A DNA stretch of 64,000 nt from Botryosphaeria dothidea (taxonomy: Eukaryota; Ascomycota; Dothideomycetes; Botryosphaeriales; Botryosphaeriaceae), in the NCBI GenBank assembly GCA_011503125.2, contig WWBZ02000007.1:930001-994000 (forward strand). The letters are read 5' to 3'. Under the pieces are notes generated by a model that did not search any database, was not told the DNA's origin, and saw only the letters and a list, made by a program, of their open reading frames with translations. The position numbers were made by a program, and so were the translations under genes. Position 1 is the stretch's first letter; each line of letters begins with the position of its first letter. Below, piece after piece: positions 51,325-63,780 of this stretch.

Positions 51325-53107
51325 ATGTCCGTATCACACCGCATATCCTCCTACAGCAACCGCAGCAGCTCTCCCGGCCGCCCTCGTAGCCAAGATGAAA
51401 ACAAGAACATCTGGTCGTCCATGCTGGACGGCGTGTCGAGCGGCAAGCGGTTACCGGAAAAGAGCTTGCTGGTCCTTGGTCGGTTAAGCCCGTCCGTTTT
51501 ATCATTGAACGAAATCTAACGACGAATTTTGGCGCCTTCAGGAGGCACACCTGACACCCAAAAGGATTTTCTAGAGTCGCTCACGATGGAAGAGAACGGC
51601 AGACGGCGGCCGCCGGACCGTGGCCGCAGACCGCCCATCGCCAACCAATTCGCGCTCGGCTACACGTATCAAGACGTACTGGATGCAGACCAAGATGGTA
51701 CCTGCCTTTCCGTGAAATTCTTTGCGCATGAGGTGCTGATCTTTACCAGATATCCTTGCTCGCTTGTCCCTCTATCTGCTGACCGATCCGTCGCCATCGT
51801 TCACGCCGCTGCTTAAACCGCTGCTCACTCCTCGCACTCTTCCGAACATGCTGATAGTCATTCTATTGGACTGGTCACAACCCTGGTTGTGGGTCCGGCA
51901 ACTGCGCGAATGGATTCGTGTTCTACGCTCCCTCATGATATCCCTGGATGACGACTGCAAGGACGTAATGGAAGAGAACATCGTGTCCTGGCAAGAACGG
52001 GGCCGGAAGAACAACCTCGACGGCACGCCTGGTACTGGAGCGGATGGTGACGTCTCGATACCTGTAGGACCCGGCGAATGGGACGAACCGCTCGGTATAC
52101 CGCTTTGCGTAGTATGCCAGAATGCGGACAAGATTGAAGCGCTGGAAAGAGAGCGGGGTTGGAAAGAGGAGGAGTTTGATTTCGTGTTGCAGTACATGCG
52201 CACCATCCTGCTCAAGCACGGCGCTTCTCTCATCTACACGATGCCCGCAGCACCTGGTTCGCTGCAAACGCTCGTGCACTCCAGTCTCAGCATCAAGTCA
52301 ATGCTCCAGAAAAACCAGCTCAAGCACAACGTCATCGACCGCGACCGTGTTCTTGTTCCGCCAAACTGGGATTCTTGGGGAAAGATTCGAGTCTTGCGTG
52401 ATGGTTTCGATGCGGAAGGCGTCAGTCAGGCTTGGTCCGTTGATATCCAAGCGCCTCAACCCCGGCAACAGTCCCTGAACGGCGAAGTAAATGGTGAGGA
52501 GGTCATTCAAAATGGCGCACATCAAGAACCCGAGGAAGAGTCGCCAGCCGTTTCCATCTACGAAGAGACGATCCGCGATCCAACCCGTGATTCTCTGCTT
52601 GCTCAAGGTCTCCCCGTCAACACTATCAATGGTGCTAATGGAATCGAGATTGAGAGCCAGGACAACCAGGCGTTCCTGGGAAGCCAACTCGAGGTTCTTG
52701 ATAAGTTGCGTGCTGAAGATGAGAAGGTCAAGGCGGCGACTAGCAAGGAAAAGAAGGCTGGCGCTTTTATCACGCATGGTACTGGTGATTCTTCAGTTGC
52801 CGGTACGAACAACGCAGGCAGTGGTGTTGTTGAAGAACACATCGGGCCCGTGCAATTCAACATGGGTGGCATCCAAGTGGACGCTGACGATATGTTGAAG
52901 CGGCTGAAGGTTAGTGAAAATGTGGTTCCTTGCATACATCTTCGTTTACTAACAATATGATTTACATAGGATCGCGAAGCAAATCGCGAAGAAAATGGCG
53001 GCGACAGTGGTGTACACAGCCCCGTCGATGACGGCAAGACTGAGAACGAGCGTTTGGCCAGTTTCTTCGCTGGTCTGATGAAGAAAACAAGCAGCCCGCG
53101 CTCTTGA
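51325..53107 (+). CDS. Dynein light intermediate chain
   Basis: Four exons: 51325-51478, 51542-51697, 51750-52909 and 52970-53107, 535 aa. The GTPase-like fold begins NIWSSMLDGVSSGKRLPEKS, then LLVLGGTPDTQKDFLESL, where the P-loop position is GGTPDTQK, a degenerate form usual in fungal members. Then come ANQFALGYTYQDVLDA, LIVILLDWSQPWLWVRQLRE, IPLCVVCQNADKIEALERER, EFDFVLQYMRTILLKHGASL and NVIDRDRVLVPPNWDSWGKI. The C-terminal part is disordered with short helices, ending LASFFAGLMKKTSSPRS. It links the dynein heavy chain to cargo adaptors through the C-terminal region. Introns have GTCGGT, GTACCT and GTTAGT donors and CTAAC-type branch points. Confidence 0.92.
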
Positions 53108-54850
53108 GCGTAAATTTCTGCCTTATTGAATGACCACCTCTACCGGCTTACACACACCCTCTCATTCTTCTGGCCTCGTAGGCCTTGCATTTGAGCTCAG
53201 CTTACATCGTAAATACCGTAAGCTCTACACGCATCAGAAGGAGAAAGCCTGAGTTGTGGGGATGAAACGATGACGAGCTCACGGGAACGGGCGCTCGCTG
53301 GCTTGGAGATACCAGCTGATCAGGGACGGATGGAACGGTTTGGGGGAACCCGCGGGGACACGGGAAGGGAGGAGTCTTTTCTCTTTGGGACGGGCATGAA
53401 GAATAGCAGCGGCTACGGCCAGCTACGCTACAGGAAACTTTTGAAGAATGAATGATGAGCGATAATGTCGACAAAACGATGGGGAAATTTTCAAATGGTG
53501 AAACTCATGGGGTGAGTTTTTTCTCTCTCTTTGATAGTTCGTAGGAGGGCGAGGGTGCGTATGTGTGGCTTGGCTTTATATACCCCCTTTTTTGGTAGAA
53601 TATTCTATTGAATCGATAGCGAAGTGCTACTCTTGTACGCTTTAGAAGTCTGTTGAGACTAAGAGGGACTCGATGACTGCCTATGATTGCTGGTACCATT
53701 TTGCTCTTTCAATGCCTTCCTAGAAATGGCAATCGACCGTCTATTCGCAATGAAATTGCTTTCGAAAGCACTACAGTGGCCCCTTATAATCGTAGTCTGA
53801 AGTCCTTTGCTAGACGGAGTAATCAGTTTTCCATGCGGACGAATGCTACAAATCCGTGAGCATATTTGAACTTCCAGCATATATTATTCCTCCGTCCCTT
53901 GCATGAAAGAGCCTCCAACCTTCTCTATTAGAAATAAGTCCCAGACGATCAATCTCGCTCGCATAAATTCACCTGCAGAAATCACACGAGTCTGCACAGA
54001 ACCACATTCAAATACATAACCACCACCCTCAACCCTCCCACTCATCCACAGACGCATCGGGCTTCGGCCTTGTATCGCCTAAACAACCACCACTAAGCCC
54101 GCAGCTCTCACCAAACGCAATGCATGCGTAACCATGCCGTACCACGTCACGCACCAGCGGCCCGCTAAGGCCAGGCGAGACAGACGCGCCGTTAGAGGCT
54201 CAAGGAAGGTTTGGGCGGGAGCGGGTGGAGCTTAATTCAAATCCCCTACTTAGCGTGAACGACGAACACCTGCCCCGCTTGTCGCCCGCTGAGATCGAGT
54301 CGCGCTACATAAGTGCACCTTCTCCCTCATCCTTTCACAGAGGACTTTCCTTCCTTCCCAAGTTAAATCACTCGAGTCATCAAAAGATAGCCTGATGAGA
54401 AACCGGCCAAGATGCCGCCCTAAATGGTCATTGTCCATACATTAAACAAGACACAGAAAGATCTCCCCGAAGGGAAGAGGAGAAACCACGAGTAACAGGA
54501 ACTCCCTGGCCCCAATCCCCACTGGTCGCTTAGACAGTAAGGCAAAAAGAAAGAAGAAAACACAGCCAAGACAGGCTCGATAAAAAAGAAGTAAATACCA
54601 AGAGGCGTAAAACCCACAGAAAAACAGAAATGTGGGTAGGTATCATAGAAACACAGGCAACGCAAAACCGACCACCACCCTTGTCATCAATATTCCTCCT
54701 TGTCTCCTGGTTTTTCTTTCATCTCAGATGAGGTTGATCATCTCACTCCCAACCGTCTGATCCCATCATTTTTTTCGATCTCCCCGGATCATGCATGTGG
54801 CCGTAAACGTATCAGTTCCTCCAAATCGTATCCCGCTTTTGAGTCCCCTT
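53108..54850. other. Convergent intergenic region, 1.74 kb
   Basis: Between the dynein light intermediate chain (plus) and rom2-type (minus) gene ends. Contains several AT-rich stretches. No gene, RNA or transposon remnant was recognised; unusually long for a convergent gap here. Confidence 0.5.
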
Positions 54851-57800
54851 TTAATCCCTTTGTCCTTCATTCAACAACAACTCAACCACAATCTGACACT
54901 TCTCATGCCTGGGATGCTGCATCGCGAGCTTGACGGTCCGGCCCTGCACGCCCGCCTGGGCGGTCCCGCTTCCAAACATGCCATCGGCGCCGTACCCGTT
55001 GTTGCCGCCAGCGCCGCCGGGCTGGATCCAGTGGCCGCCGAGGCCCAGGCCGTCATCCAGGCACTTGACGTCCCTGCCGGGGATGACCTGTCTCAGGCGA
55101 CCGTTCTGCGCGTTGCGCACCTCAACAAAGTCTGGGTCGAAAAGCAGCACGTACGGCCCGTACAGCGCCGCCGCGCGCGCCTTGCCGACGAACTCCATGA
55201 TGACCGACCGGCTGACGTCGCCGTGCTTGTTGACATATACGGCGCACTCCTCGTAGCAGAGCAAGAACTCCTGGTCACTGAGACGGAACATGCCCAGCGG
55301 GTCAAGCCCTTGTAGACGAGATGCGATAGTAGCGACGTGCGGGGCCTTGAGGTCCGGTACGGACCAGGGCTGTTTCTTGTCGAGTGTGAGGACCTCGAAG
55401 CCCTTGGACGTCGAGACGGCGAGCGATGAGTGGAACAGGTTGAGGCCGTAGCACTCGGTCGGAATGTAAAACTCGTCGTAGTCGCGGAAGAATTCGGTGC
55501 GGCCGGTGCGCAGGAAGCGGCTTTTCTTCTCCGTGCTCGTTTGGAACACGGGTTCCAGGACCTTGAATGTGGAAGACAGGCCCTCGCGTTTCTTGTAGAA
55601 GACAAGGGTCCGGTCCTTCATCTTGCCCGATGCGAAGAATCCCACGTCACGCGAGCCCGAAAGCTTCTGCGGAGCACGACGAGATGAATCACTGTTGCTG
55701 CCACCTGTAGTACCACCGACAGGGCAGACGAGGTCCAGGTGGTATGCGATAAGTGACTTGTCAGAGATGAGCAGCATGATACTGAATTCCTCCAGGACGG
55801 CGAGTTGCGTGACTTTCGGAATCGTGATGGCCTGCGCTCCGTTAGCAAATGATGATCCTTTCTGCTGTTGCAATAATTCCAGTCGTACCCTCGACCAACC
55901 ACGCGGGTTCTCAGTTTCCGAAATGTACACGCCATAATCTGTGCCCACTGCGACCATTGGCTTGCCATACGGCTGCATAAATGCAGTTGCGCAATTGACG
56001 CGAGCTCTGCAAATAGGACTTGGCCGGCCAGTGTGAGAGAAGAGCTTTTCAACATCGTCAATGGCACGATCGAGCGGAGTGCCCTTGATTGTGACGCTCT
56101 GCGAACCCGATGAACCGCCCTCGTATGCAAACGCTGAGTCAGCCATGACACGAAGACGGAAAGGCTCCGCATTTTGCGCGAACAGAGCAGCTGCATGCTT
56201 CGTCTTCGCCTCAAGAATTTTGTCACACCAGTCCTGACGATTTTGTGCAGACGGCGCAAACAAAGTGTACACCTCCTTACCAAGATGCTTAATGCGGAAG
56301 GGGTACATGATCCTCTCGTCCTTGGGGCTGTCAAGGACTGTTGTTACCACCATACTCTTGCCTGATGAAGTGGTCGTGAGTGTAGATCCTATGGAAGACG
56401 CAGTGTTGACGTGAGAAATTGATCCCGGCGCGGGACTTGCGTTCGATCCTGCGCGTAGTCGAGAATCCGGCCTGGCAGTTGGAGCCACAGTTGCCACACC
56501 CTTGACAGACGACTTGACCACAGGGTCGTCGTTCGAGCTCTCAAGGACCAGCAGGTCCATGGGAATTGGCTATACGATTCGTCAGTATGGGTGTAGAATC
56601 CAAAGAGAAATGAAGACTTACCAGGCGAGATACATCGTATCTCTCCTGTTTGGCACCCCCCTCAACATCTCGGTGGTGGACGGTCTTCGCCAAGACCAGG
56701 TAGTGGTCGAACAACAGTGCGTGGGTCTCCAGCCAGGTAAACTTCGTACCACCCATGCGTTGGAGATCACCCTTGAAGATGAGTTCACGGCCAAGATGGT
56801 TGAGATTCAGCTCAACTCTCTGCATGCCGGGACGAAGGATAAGCTTGGATTGCAGGTCAGTCAAATCAACCTTCCTAGACATTTCCGCCACCCGCGCGTC
56901 GCACTCCAAAGTCACAGCCTTGATCTCGTCGATAGCAATCTGCAAGTTCTTCTTCTCTTCGTTGTCTACGAGAGAACGCTTCAAAACTGTGCCCAAGAGC
57001 AGGCCGTAATGCTGCAATCTGGTGATAGGTGACTTAAGATAGTTGTCCCAGGCGAGCTTTTGCGACATCTTGTTGGCGCGGGCCTGGTCCAAGAAACTGC
57101 GGAACAAGATGTTCCTCTCTGCTTCCTGTCGGACAAGGAAGGTGGCATAGGGGAATGAAGCCGCGTAGTCAATGTACGCTCCCCTAGCCTTTCTAATCCA
57201 TTCGCGGAAAATGTCACTGAAACCGACGACCCACGGTCCTTGCTCTTGTTGGCGGTATTTCATTTGCGGGAGGAGGTGCTCCTCGTTCGCTTGCTTGACG
57301 CCATCGACTTTGCCGAACACGTCTCTGACAAAGCTCTTTAGTTTCTTCGGAGGTATTACGGGCGGCTGCATTTGCATCAGTCCGTCACGATACAAGTGGC
57401 GAAGAACATTGAGATTGTCCATGAAGTTGTCCTCTGTTTGAACAATTTCATGAAGAATGTTTTGCCTTTCGACTTCCTTCTTGTTGACGCCTTCGACATC
57501 CTCCTTTTTCATCTTGTAGTAGTTGAGCCAATCCTCGCTCCTCTTCACTGATGGTTGGGCGTGGAGGTCAATCTTCTTCAAAGTCCTCTGGCAGTGGTAG
57601 GAATAGCAGCGACCAGGTGTGTGATAATCGTGGACCATGGGCGCATAGCACCCGGCCTTGGAAAGCTGGAAGAGAACACCTGATGTGGTCGCTGATGTGA
57701 ACTTTAACCATTCCTCAACATGTTCAAGCGTTCCAACTTTATACATCTCCTGAACCACCTGAGTGCTCAGTGCCTCAGCGTCTGCGACATTCATGGTAGG

Positions 57801-60083
57801 GACTTTGTACGTGAACAGGTTCACCAGCCCATCTGTAATGAGATGCTCCTTCAAGTCACTTTCTCCTTCAGCCATCATCCGCAACCAAGAAATGATAGAG
57901 CTCAGTGCCCACGGCTCGGTGCATTTGGCGTAATCCTTGGGTGTCAGTTTCGAAGGGTTGAAGCGTTTGCCAGCAGGCAATGCTGGGAGATCCAGAGTCA
58001 TTGTGCTTGCGGTTGGCGGCGTCAAATTGTCTCCACTAGAATCCTTGTCGTAGACAGCGGACGTGCGTATTCCAGAGTTGCGCAGCCGTCTTTCCTCGGC
58101 ATCCGTTTTCGACCTGATGGGCGGGACCGTTTGAGGGGTGCTGCTATGACTGACTAACGAAGTCGACCTCGGGACGAGCGTGCCACCTGGAGTCGACATT
58201 TGGTCAGGCGCAGTGGGATAAGATCCGCGGCCTTGCTGATATCCGTAGGGGCCGTGTTGTTGGGCAAAATGTTGTTCACCTGCTGGTGGGGGAGGGAGCG
58301 GTCGCGACTGCGACATGCCCGGATGGTAGAACATCTCAGGCGGCTCGACAGCTGTCGATGTTTCAGACAGCATCAGACTAGATTCATCACCCTCGTCGTA
58401 GCTCAGACGACGTCTGTGGGCACCCGGCTCGGCGAACCCGCCAGTGCCGAAAGTGTCAACCCTTGCATTGCTGGCAAACGGAGGGAAGGGGTGGATAGGG
58501 TCGTATGCATCCGCATCGCTTGTTTCTCCAGACTTGCGTTGCGAGCCGGAAGATGAAAGGGTCTGGCTTTGGCTTCCGGAGCGATTCATATGACCACTCG
58601 CAAGTTCAGCTGGGTTTCCACCGTATTGGAAATGCGGCTCGAAATTGCCCGCATATGCGCCTAGGTCGATACCTGCCATGTCATCATCGCTGTAGACGGC
58701 TTCCGCCGTCGCGGATTCGCGAGGCGGTTCCAGCGCAGTGGATGATGTGGGCCGCACGGTGCTGTAACTGCTGAAAAGAGTGGCGCCGCTGCTCCCCCTG
58801 CGTTCCTCTTCCTCGGCCATCTGCAGAGCCGCCAATCCAGCAGCAGCTTCTGCATCGCTCTCATCGCTATAACTGTAGGCGGCATAGGACCTCTGATCCG
58901 GCGACAAATGCCCGTTTGTTGCCGCGGAGCCACCTCCGGCAAGCGAAGCATAAAAAGGTGGTTGATTCTGGCCGTTCGGCGTTGAATTTCCGTGGTGGTC
59001 TACCTCGATCCTCGGAGAATTTCCAGCATTCAATACAGCATTCTCGATTTCATCATATAGATCATCAGACGTGAGTTGCCCACCGTATGGGCTACCATTA
59101 CTATTAGATCGTCCAACATCGCCGTCGTCTGGCGGCGGACCTGGGAGTGGCCGAGCCTGCGGGTGCCGCCCGGAAGTATTCGTTCTTTGGGGAGAATGCT
59201 GAGGCAACGGAGGCAGCGGATTCGAGTGGTATAGAGGAGATGAACGGTGTTCATCCTGATTCACGGGTGGTGATGGGAGAGGATTGTTGTATCTCGACTC
59301 ACTATAGACCGAGGCCATGGACGGTCGCCTCGCCATCTGTTCTTGCCAGTCAGCAGGAGGAGACCCACTGCCGTGAGGTGGAACTGGAAGTGGTGGGGGT
59401 GCAGCGGAGGGTGAGTAGGCCAACGGTCTAGGAGGTAGAGGAGCCGAGCCAGGGGAATTAGAGTATGTGGGGGACTGTACTGAGGGACGCTGGCTGTACG
59501 TGCGACTGGGAGAGTATTGCGGCTGTTGGGGGATCGACGGCGAAGGAAATTGAACCTGAGCCTGGGGCGAGGTAGGATAAGCGGCATCGTAGCCATAACC
59601 ATATCCCCGGCTAGCGGTGGTACCGCTACGGCCAATGTTGCTCTCGGAGTATGCAGCCGGGTTGTAGGGCTGGTGTGGTGCGGCGGCATCGAAGTGTGTC
59701 CGATTAACACCGCCATAAGCTTGTGGGTTCGGGATCTGGACCGGAGCGGGAAATTGGCGGGGGTCGTAGGTGGGCTGAGTAGGTGAGGTCACCGAATGGT
59801 ACTGTGAGCCAAAGTCCGAGGCCAGCGGAGTAGAAGGCATGTCTAGCGGCGGATTGGACGAGTCCTGAATGAAGAGCTCGTCGTGGTGGCGCACAGCGTA
59901 GCTTCCTCGCCGGTCTACTGTCTGGCCGTAGCTGTAGACATCGCCGCGGCCGTTGGTGACAAAGGCAGCCTCGTCACCGGCCTCAAAGCTCGAGCGGCGA
60001 GGTTGGTATTGATTGTTCGGGGAGGCCTGCTGGTGGTGCGAAGAGCCCGGGCGGTAGTACTGGCCGTTCTGGTAGTAGGACAT
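54851..60083 (-). CDS. rom2: Rho1 guanine nucleotide exchange factor Rom2-type (DEP-DH-PH-CNH)
   Basis: Two exons, 60083-56622 and 56569-54851, 1726 aa. The first 650 or so residues are disordered, rich in Pro, Ser, Gln and Tyr. A DEP domain follows at about 710-800 (KDYAKCTEPWALSSIISWLR, YTPGRC-like region). The DH domain is at about 870-1060 (RQNILHEIVQTEDNFMDNLN, KYRQQEQGPWVVGFSDIFRE, DNYLKSPITRLQHYGLLLGT, the last being the conserved DH helix). Then come a PH domain and a CNH domain to the C-terminus (FYIPTECYGLNLFHSSLAVS, FLLCYEECAVYVNKHGDVSR, EFVGKARAAALYGPYVLLFD). This architecture activates Rho1 for cell-wall-integrity signalling and glucan synthesis. The intron is phase 0 with a GTAAGT donor. 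It is longer than yeast Rom2 (about 1350 aa), mainly in the N-terminal tail. Confidence 0.93.
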
Positions 60084-61510
60084 GGTGTCGGCGGCGGGCG
60101 GGGAATCTGGAACTCAGAAGGTCTCCGGTGAGGTCATGCAGCGGGCGGCGCGTGGTGGATCAGCGCGAGGGCGTGTCGACGTGGGCAGGCTGTCGCGTCC
60201 ACATGGGCGTGGTCGCGCTGCGGTCGAAAGCGGCGATGTGCTCGATAGACCTGGGCAGGTGTCGCAATAGGGGCCGCACGGTGGAGAGCTCCCGAGCTAT
60301 CTGGTTCGGGCCAGCTCTTGGATGCGGCGCTTGGGTCGCTTGGCTCGGCGGCGGCGGGCGACGAGGTTCAGGCGGAGGTGGAGAGGCAGCCTGGGGAGCG
60401 CGGGTCGACAGGCTCGAGGGGCGCTTCGCAGCCTGAGGTGGTGACAGCGGGCTAGGGGTATTTGGGAACTGGCGGACAGGTGTCTGACAAGACGATGCCT
60501 GGGCGAGCCCGACTTCGTCTACTGCGGCTGCTCGCTGGTCCTTGGCGCGTCGGCCAATGGGAGCGGGCTGCGATTCGACACGGCTAGGCGCTGAGGCTGA
60601 GGCCCGCGACTCTGACATGAGCCACGCTGAACATCAGAGGCGCAGTGCCGGCGTCTCTCATCTATCACAGACGTCCCGCGCAACACTCAGCCCGCCGCCC
60701 AAGCCCGCAATGGGTTCCCTGGCTGTTCAGCCTTGGAGCCTCGCACGCGACCCCATGTTCCGCCAAGCATCGCCTGCTCAGGCACGCACCGGGTGAAACG
60801 GAAACAGCCCCAGGCCCCAAGGCCGCACGCCCATTTTCACTCACCTAATTTTCAAGGGTCTACGAAGAACACACGACGCCTGAATCTTTCGCTCCGCGAT
60901 GCTGCGCAACAAACACCTCAGCGCGCCCGGCCAGCGGCATCGCATGCCAGCCCTCTACCAACTTGCAGTCCTCAGACGCCGGCCGCGCGGTATGACGTGG
61001 TCGCGCGCGCTGCACTGTCAGCCTGCTCGAGCAGTCGGTGCGCTGATCGCCACGTTTTGAGCGACCAGAGCGCTGGAAATGCACTGTCCTTGTGCCTTTG
61101 GCTGCTCCCCTAGTTCTGACATCCCGCAGTGGCAATAGCCCTCGTCCTCGGGTACTCCAGCTATCTACCCCGCACATAAGCCCTTATTTCCGTGAGATGG
61201 ATTGAACAAACTTTCGCTGTTAAGATGCTATCTGCGCTGCTCCAGCGGACTCATTTGGAATCATCTGCTCTCTCATCTGATCCAACTTCTCTGTATTCCA
61301 CCACCTTCTAGCCCTGCCGCTTGCTCGACGTCAGCTTACATCAACCCCTGCGTGACGCGGAGCCAAGCGCCACTTCACCCGCCTCTGTACAACCGACTAC
61401 CCATCCTGCAATTTTGCAACCGAGCTGATCGGCTTTGAGCCAGCTGTGTTACTTCCATTTCTACTTAATCGTCACCAAATTTCTACAAAAAAAAAAAAAA
61501 ACTCTACGTG
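60084..61510. other. Divergent promoter region, 1.43 kb
   Basis: Shared by the rom2-type gene (minus) and the flavin monooxygenase gene (plus). Ends in an A15 run directly before the monooxygenase start. Open frames inside have no coding support. Confidence 0.55.
61487..61501 (+). repeat. A15 run just before the monooxygenase start
   Basis: Fifteen A end nine bases before the ATG at 61511. It would lie in the 5' untranslated leader. Runs this long slip and vary in length, and may affect translation. Confidence 0.85.
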
Positions 61511-63577
61511 ATGGCAATTGATTCCAATATCGCCGATGGAGCGGGCGCCAATGGCACCACAAGAGCATCGGAAGTGGAAGAAGATGACTACATTGGACCA
61601 CCGCCCCCGGAGGCTGACGAATATGGGTACCGCATTCTGGAGCAGCCCATGGGGACGAAGCGGAGAGTCAAAGTCGTTCTCATGGGGGCCGGTGCCTCAT
61701 CCCTGAACTTCTTCAAGAAGGCTGAAGAAGAGCTCGAGAAAGTCGATATCGTATGCTATGAGAAGAATCATGACGTTGGAGGCACCTGGCTTGTGAACAG
61801 ATATCCTGGCTGTGCTTGCGACATACCTTCCGTGAACTACCAGTTCACGTGGAAGATAAAACTGTGGTCACATTACTACTCGTACTCCCCGGAAATATGG
61901 CGCTATCTCAAAGACATTGCAGAAGAGAACGACTTCGTCAGAAAGTACATCAAGCTGAGACATCAGATCGAAAAAGTCGAGTGGGACGATGAAGCAGGGC
62001 TTTGGAGATTTCAAGTGAGAGACTTCGTGACGAACCAAGTCTTCGACGATGCTGCCGAGTTCTTCATCAATGCTGGGGGTGTTCTGAATAAGTGGAAATG
62101 GCCAGATATTTCCGGCTTGCATGATTTCAAAGGAAAGCTCGTGCACAGCGCCAACTATGGGGAAGGGTATGACCTCACCGGAAAGAGAGTCGCAGTGCTA
62201 GGTGCAGGAAGCAGCGGCGTGCAAATAGTTGCCGCAATAACTCCCAAGGTCGAGAAACTATACCATTGGGTCCGCAACCCTATATGGATCACAGCAGCAT
62301 TTGGCCATGGTTGGGCTGGCCCAGATGGTGCCAATTTCACGTGTACGCCAATACTTGAAATTCTATGTCTGGAGCTAACGTCCTTGTAGACAGCGAAGAA
62401 CAGCTGCGTTTCCTTGAGAAGAACCCAGACAAGTATCTCGAATATCGCAAACAGATTGAGAACGAACTCAACAAACGTTTTAAATTCATCATCAGAGGGT
62501 CTCCCGGTATGCAAACAGATTCCCTCAAGATCCCCTTTTCTGGTATTTTGTTTTCAACTAACGCAGCTTTGAATAGAGAGCAAGGCTGCTCGTGAGTTCG
62601 CACGCGACCAAATGTCCCGCAAACTTTCTTCCCGCCCAGACCTCATCTCAGCCATCATCCCCAAAAACTTCAACCCGGGCTGCCGACGACCCACGCCCGC
62701 TCCAGGATACCTCGAAGCCCTCTCCGCCCCAAACACCGCCATATACACCGACCAACTGCAGAAAATCACACCAAATGGCTTCATCAACCACGCCGGTATC
62801 GAGCACCAAGTCGACGTCATCATCTGCGCAACCGGGTTCGTAGCTCTCTCCTTCAAGCTGACAAAACAAACCCACTGACGCAACCATCATAATTCTAGCT
62901 TCGACACCTCTTGGCTCCCTACCTTCCCCTTCCGCGCCTACAACCGCGACCTCCGCGATCTCTGGACGCGCAGTACCCCCTCCCCCTCAACCGGCGCCCC
63001 TACAACCCAGCTCGACGTGACATCCTATCTCAGCATCGGCATCCCGACGTTCCCGAACCACTTCTCCTTCTGCGGCCCCTACGGCCCGCTTGGCCACGGT
63101 TCCTTCATGCCGCTCATCGAGTCCTGGACGTGCTACATGTTCGCCGTCATCACGAAATGCCAGGTCGAGAATATCAAGTCCATCACCCCGCGTATGGAGG
63201 CGGCCCGAGAGTTCCGCCAACACGCCGATCTGTTCTTGCAGCGGACCGCGTGGACGCAGCCATGCAGTAGTTGGTTCAAGCAGGGGAAGAAGACCGGGCA
63301 GGCGGCCGTGTATCCCGGGTCGCGGCTGCATTTCTTGGAGTTGATGAAGGCGCCCAGGTACGAGGATTTTGAGATCAAATATTGGAGCGGGAATCGGTTT
63401 GCATGGTTGGGGAATGGGTTTGAGGTGCGGGAGGAGGATGGGAGGGATATAACCTATTATTTGGGGCTGTTGGGGGATGAGGATAAGCAGCCAGAGTATG
63501 GAGAGGAATTGGTGGAGAGGATGGCAGGGTGGAGGTTGGGCGAAGAGAGCATCGTCACGGGGAGCCAGATGTGTTGA
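61511..63577 (+). CDS. FAD/NADPH Baeyer-Villiger-type monooxygenase
   Basis: Four exons: 61511-62340, 62394-62506, 62577-62835 and 62899-63577, 626 aa. FAD-binding Rossmann motif VVLMGAGASSLNFF, then CYEKNHDVGGTWLVNRYPGC and ACDIPSVNYQFTWK. The second dinucleotide site is VAVLGAGSSGVQIVAAI, followed by WVRNPIWITAAFGHGW, and IICATGF near the end of the catalytic core. The BVMO fingerprint region reads DFKGKLVHSANY, so the last aromatic is Tyr where the consensus has Trp. The C-terminal half has SYLSIGIPTFPNHFSFCGPY and KYWSGNRFAWLGNGF. The enzymes insert oxygen into ketones or oxidise sterol- and polyketide-type substrates; the substrate here is not readable. Introns have GTGTAC, GTATGC and GTTCGT donors; the third is the weakest call. 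Confidence 0.87.
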
Positions 63578-63780
63578 GTCAGGATGATCTTAGAATATTT
63601 TGCGGTCATTTTGTTGCCTGAAATTATCAAGCTTTTTGATGTTTTTAGAAGAGCGCAGCCCATCTTCGGATGCTGCAAGAACAACATTCACTTTCATCTT
63701 TTCCCAGACATACTCAGTGCCGTCGGCACCGAAGAGCCTTTCAGGCCTTGATGAGAGCTCAGCTCGACTGTGCCGCCGCA

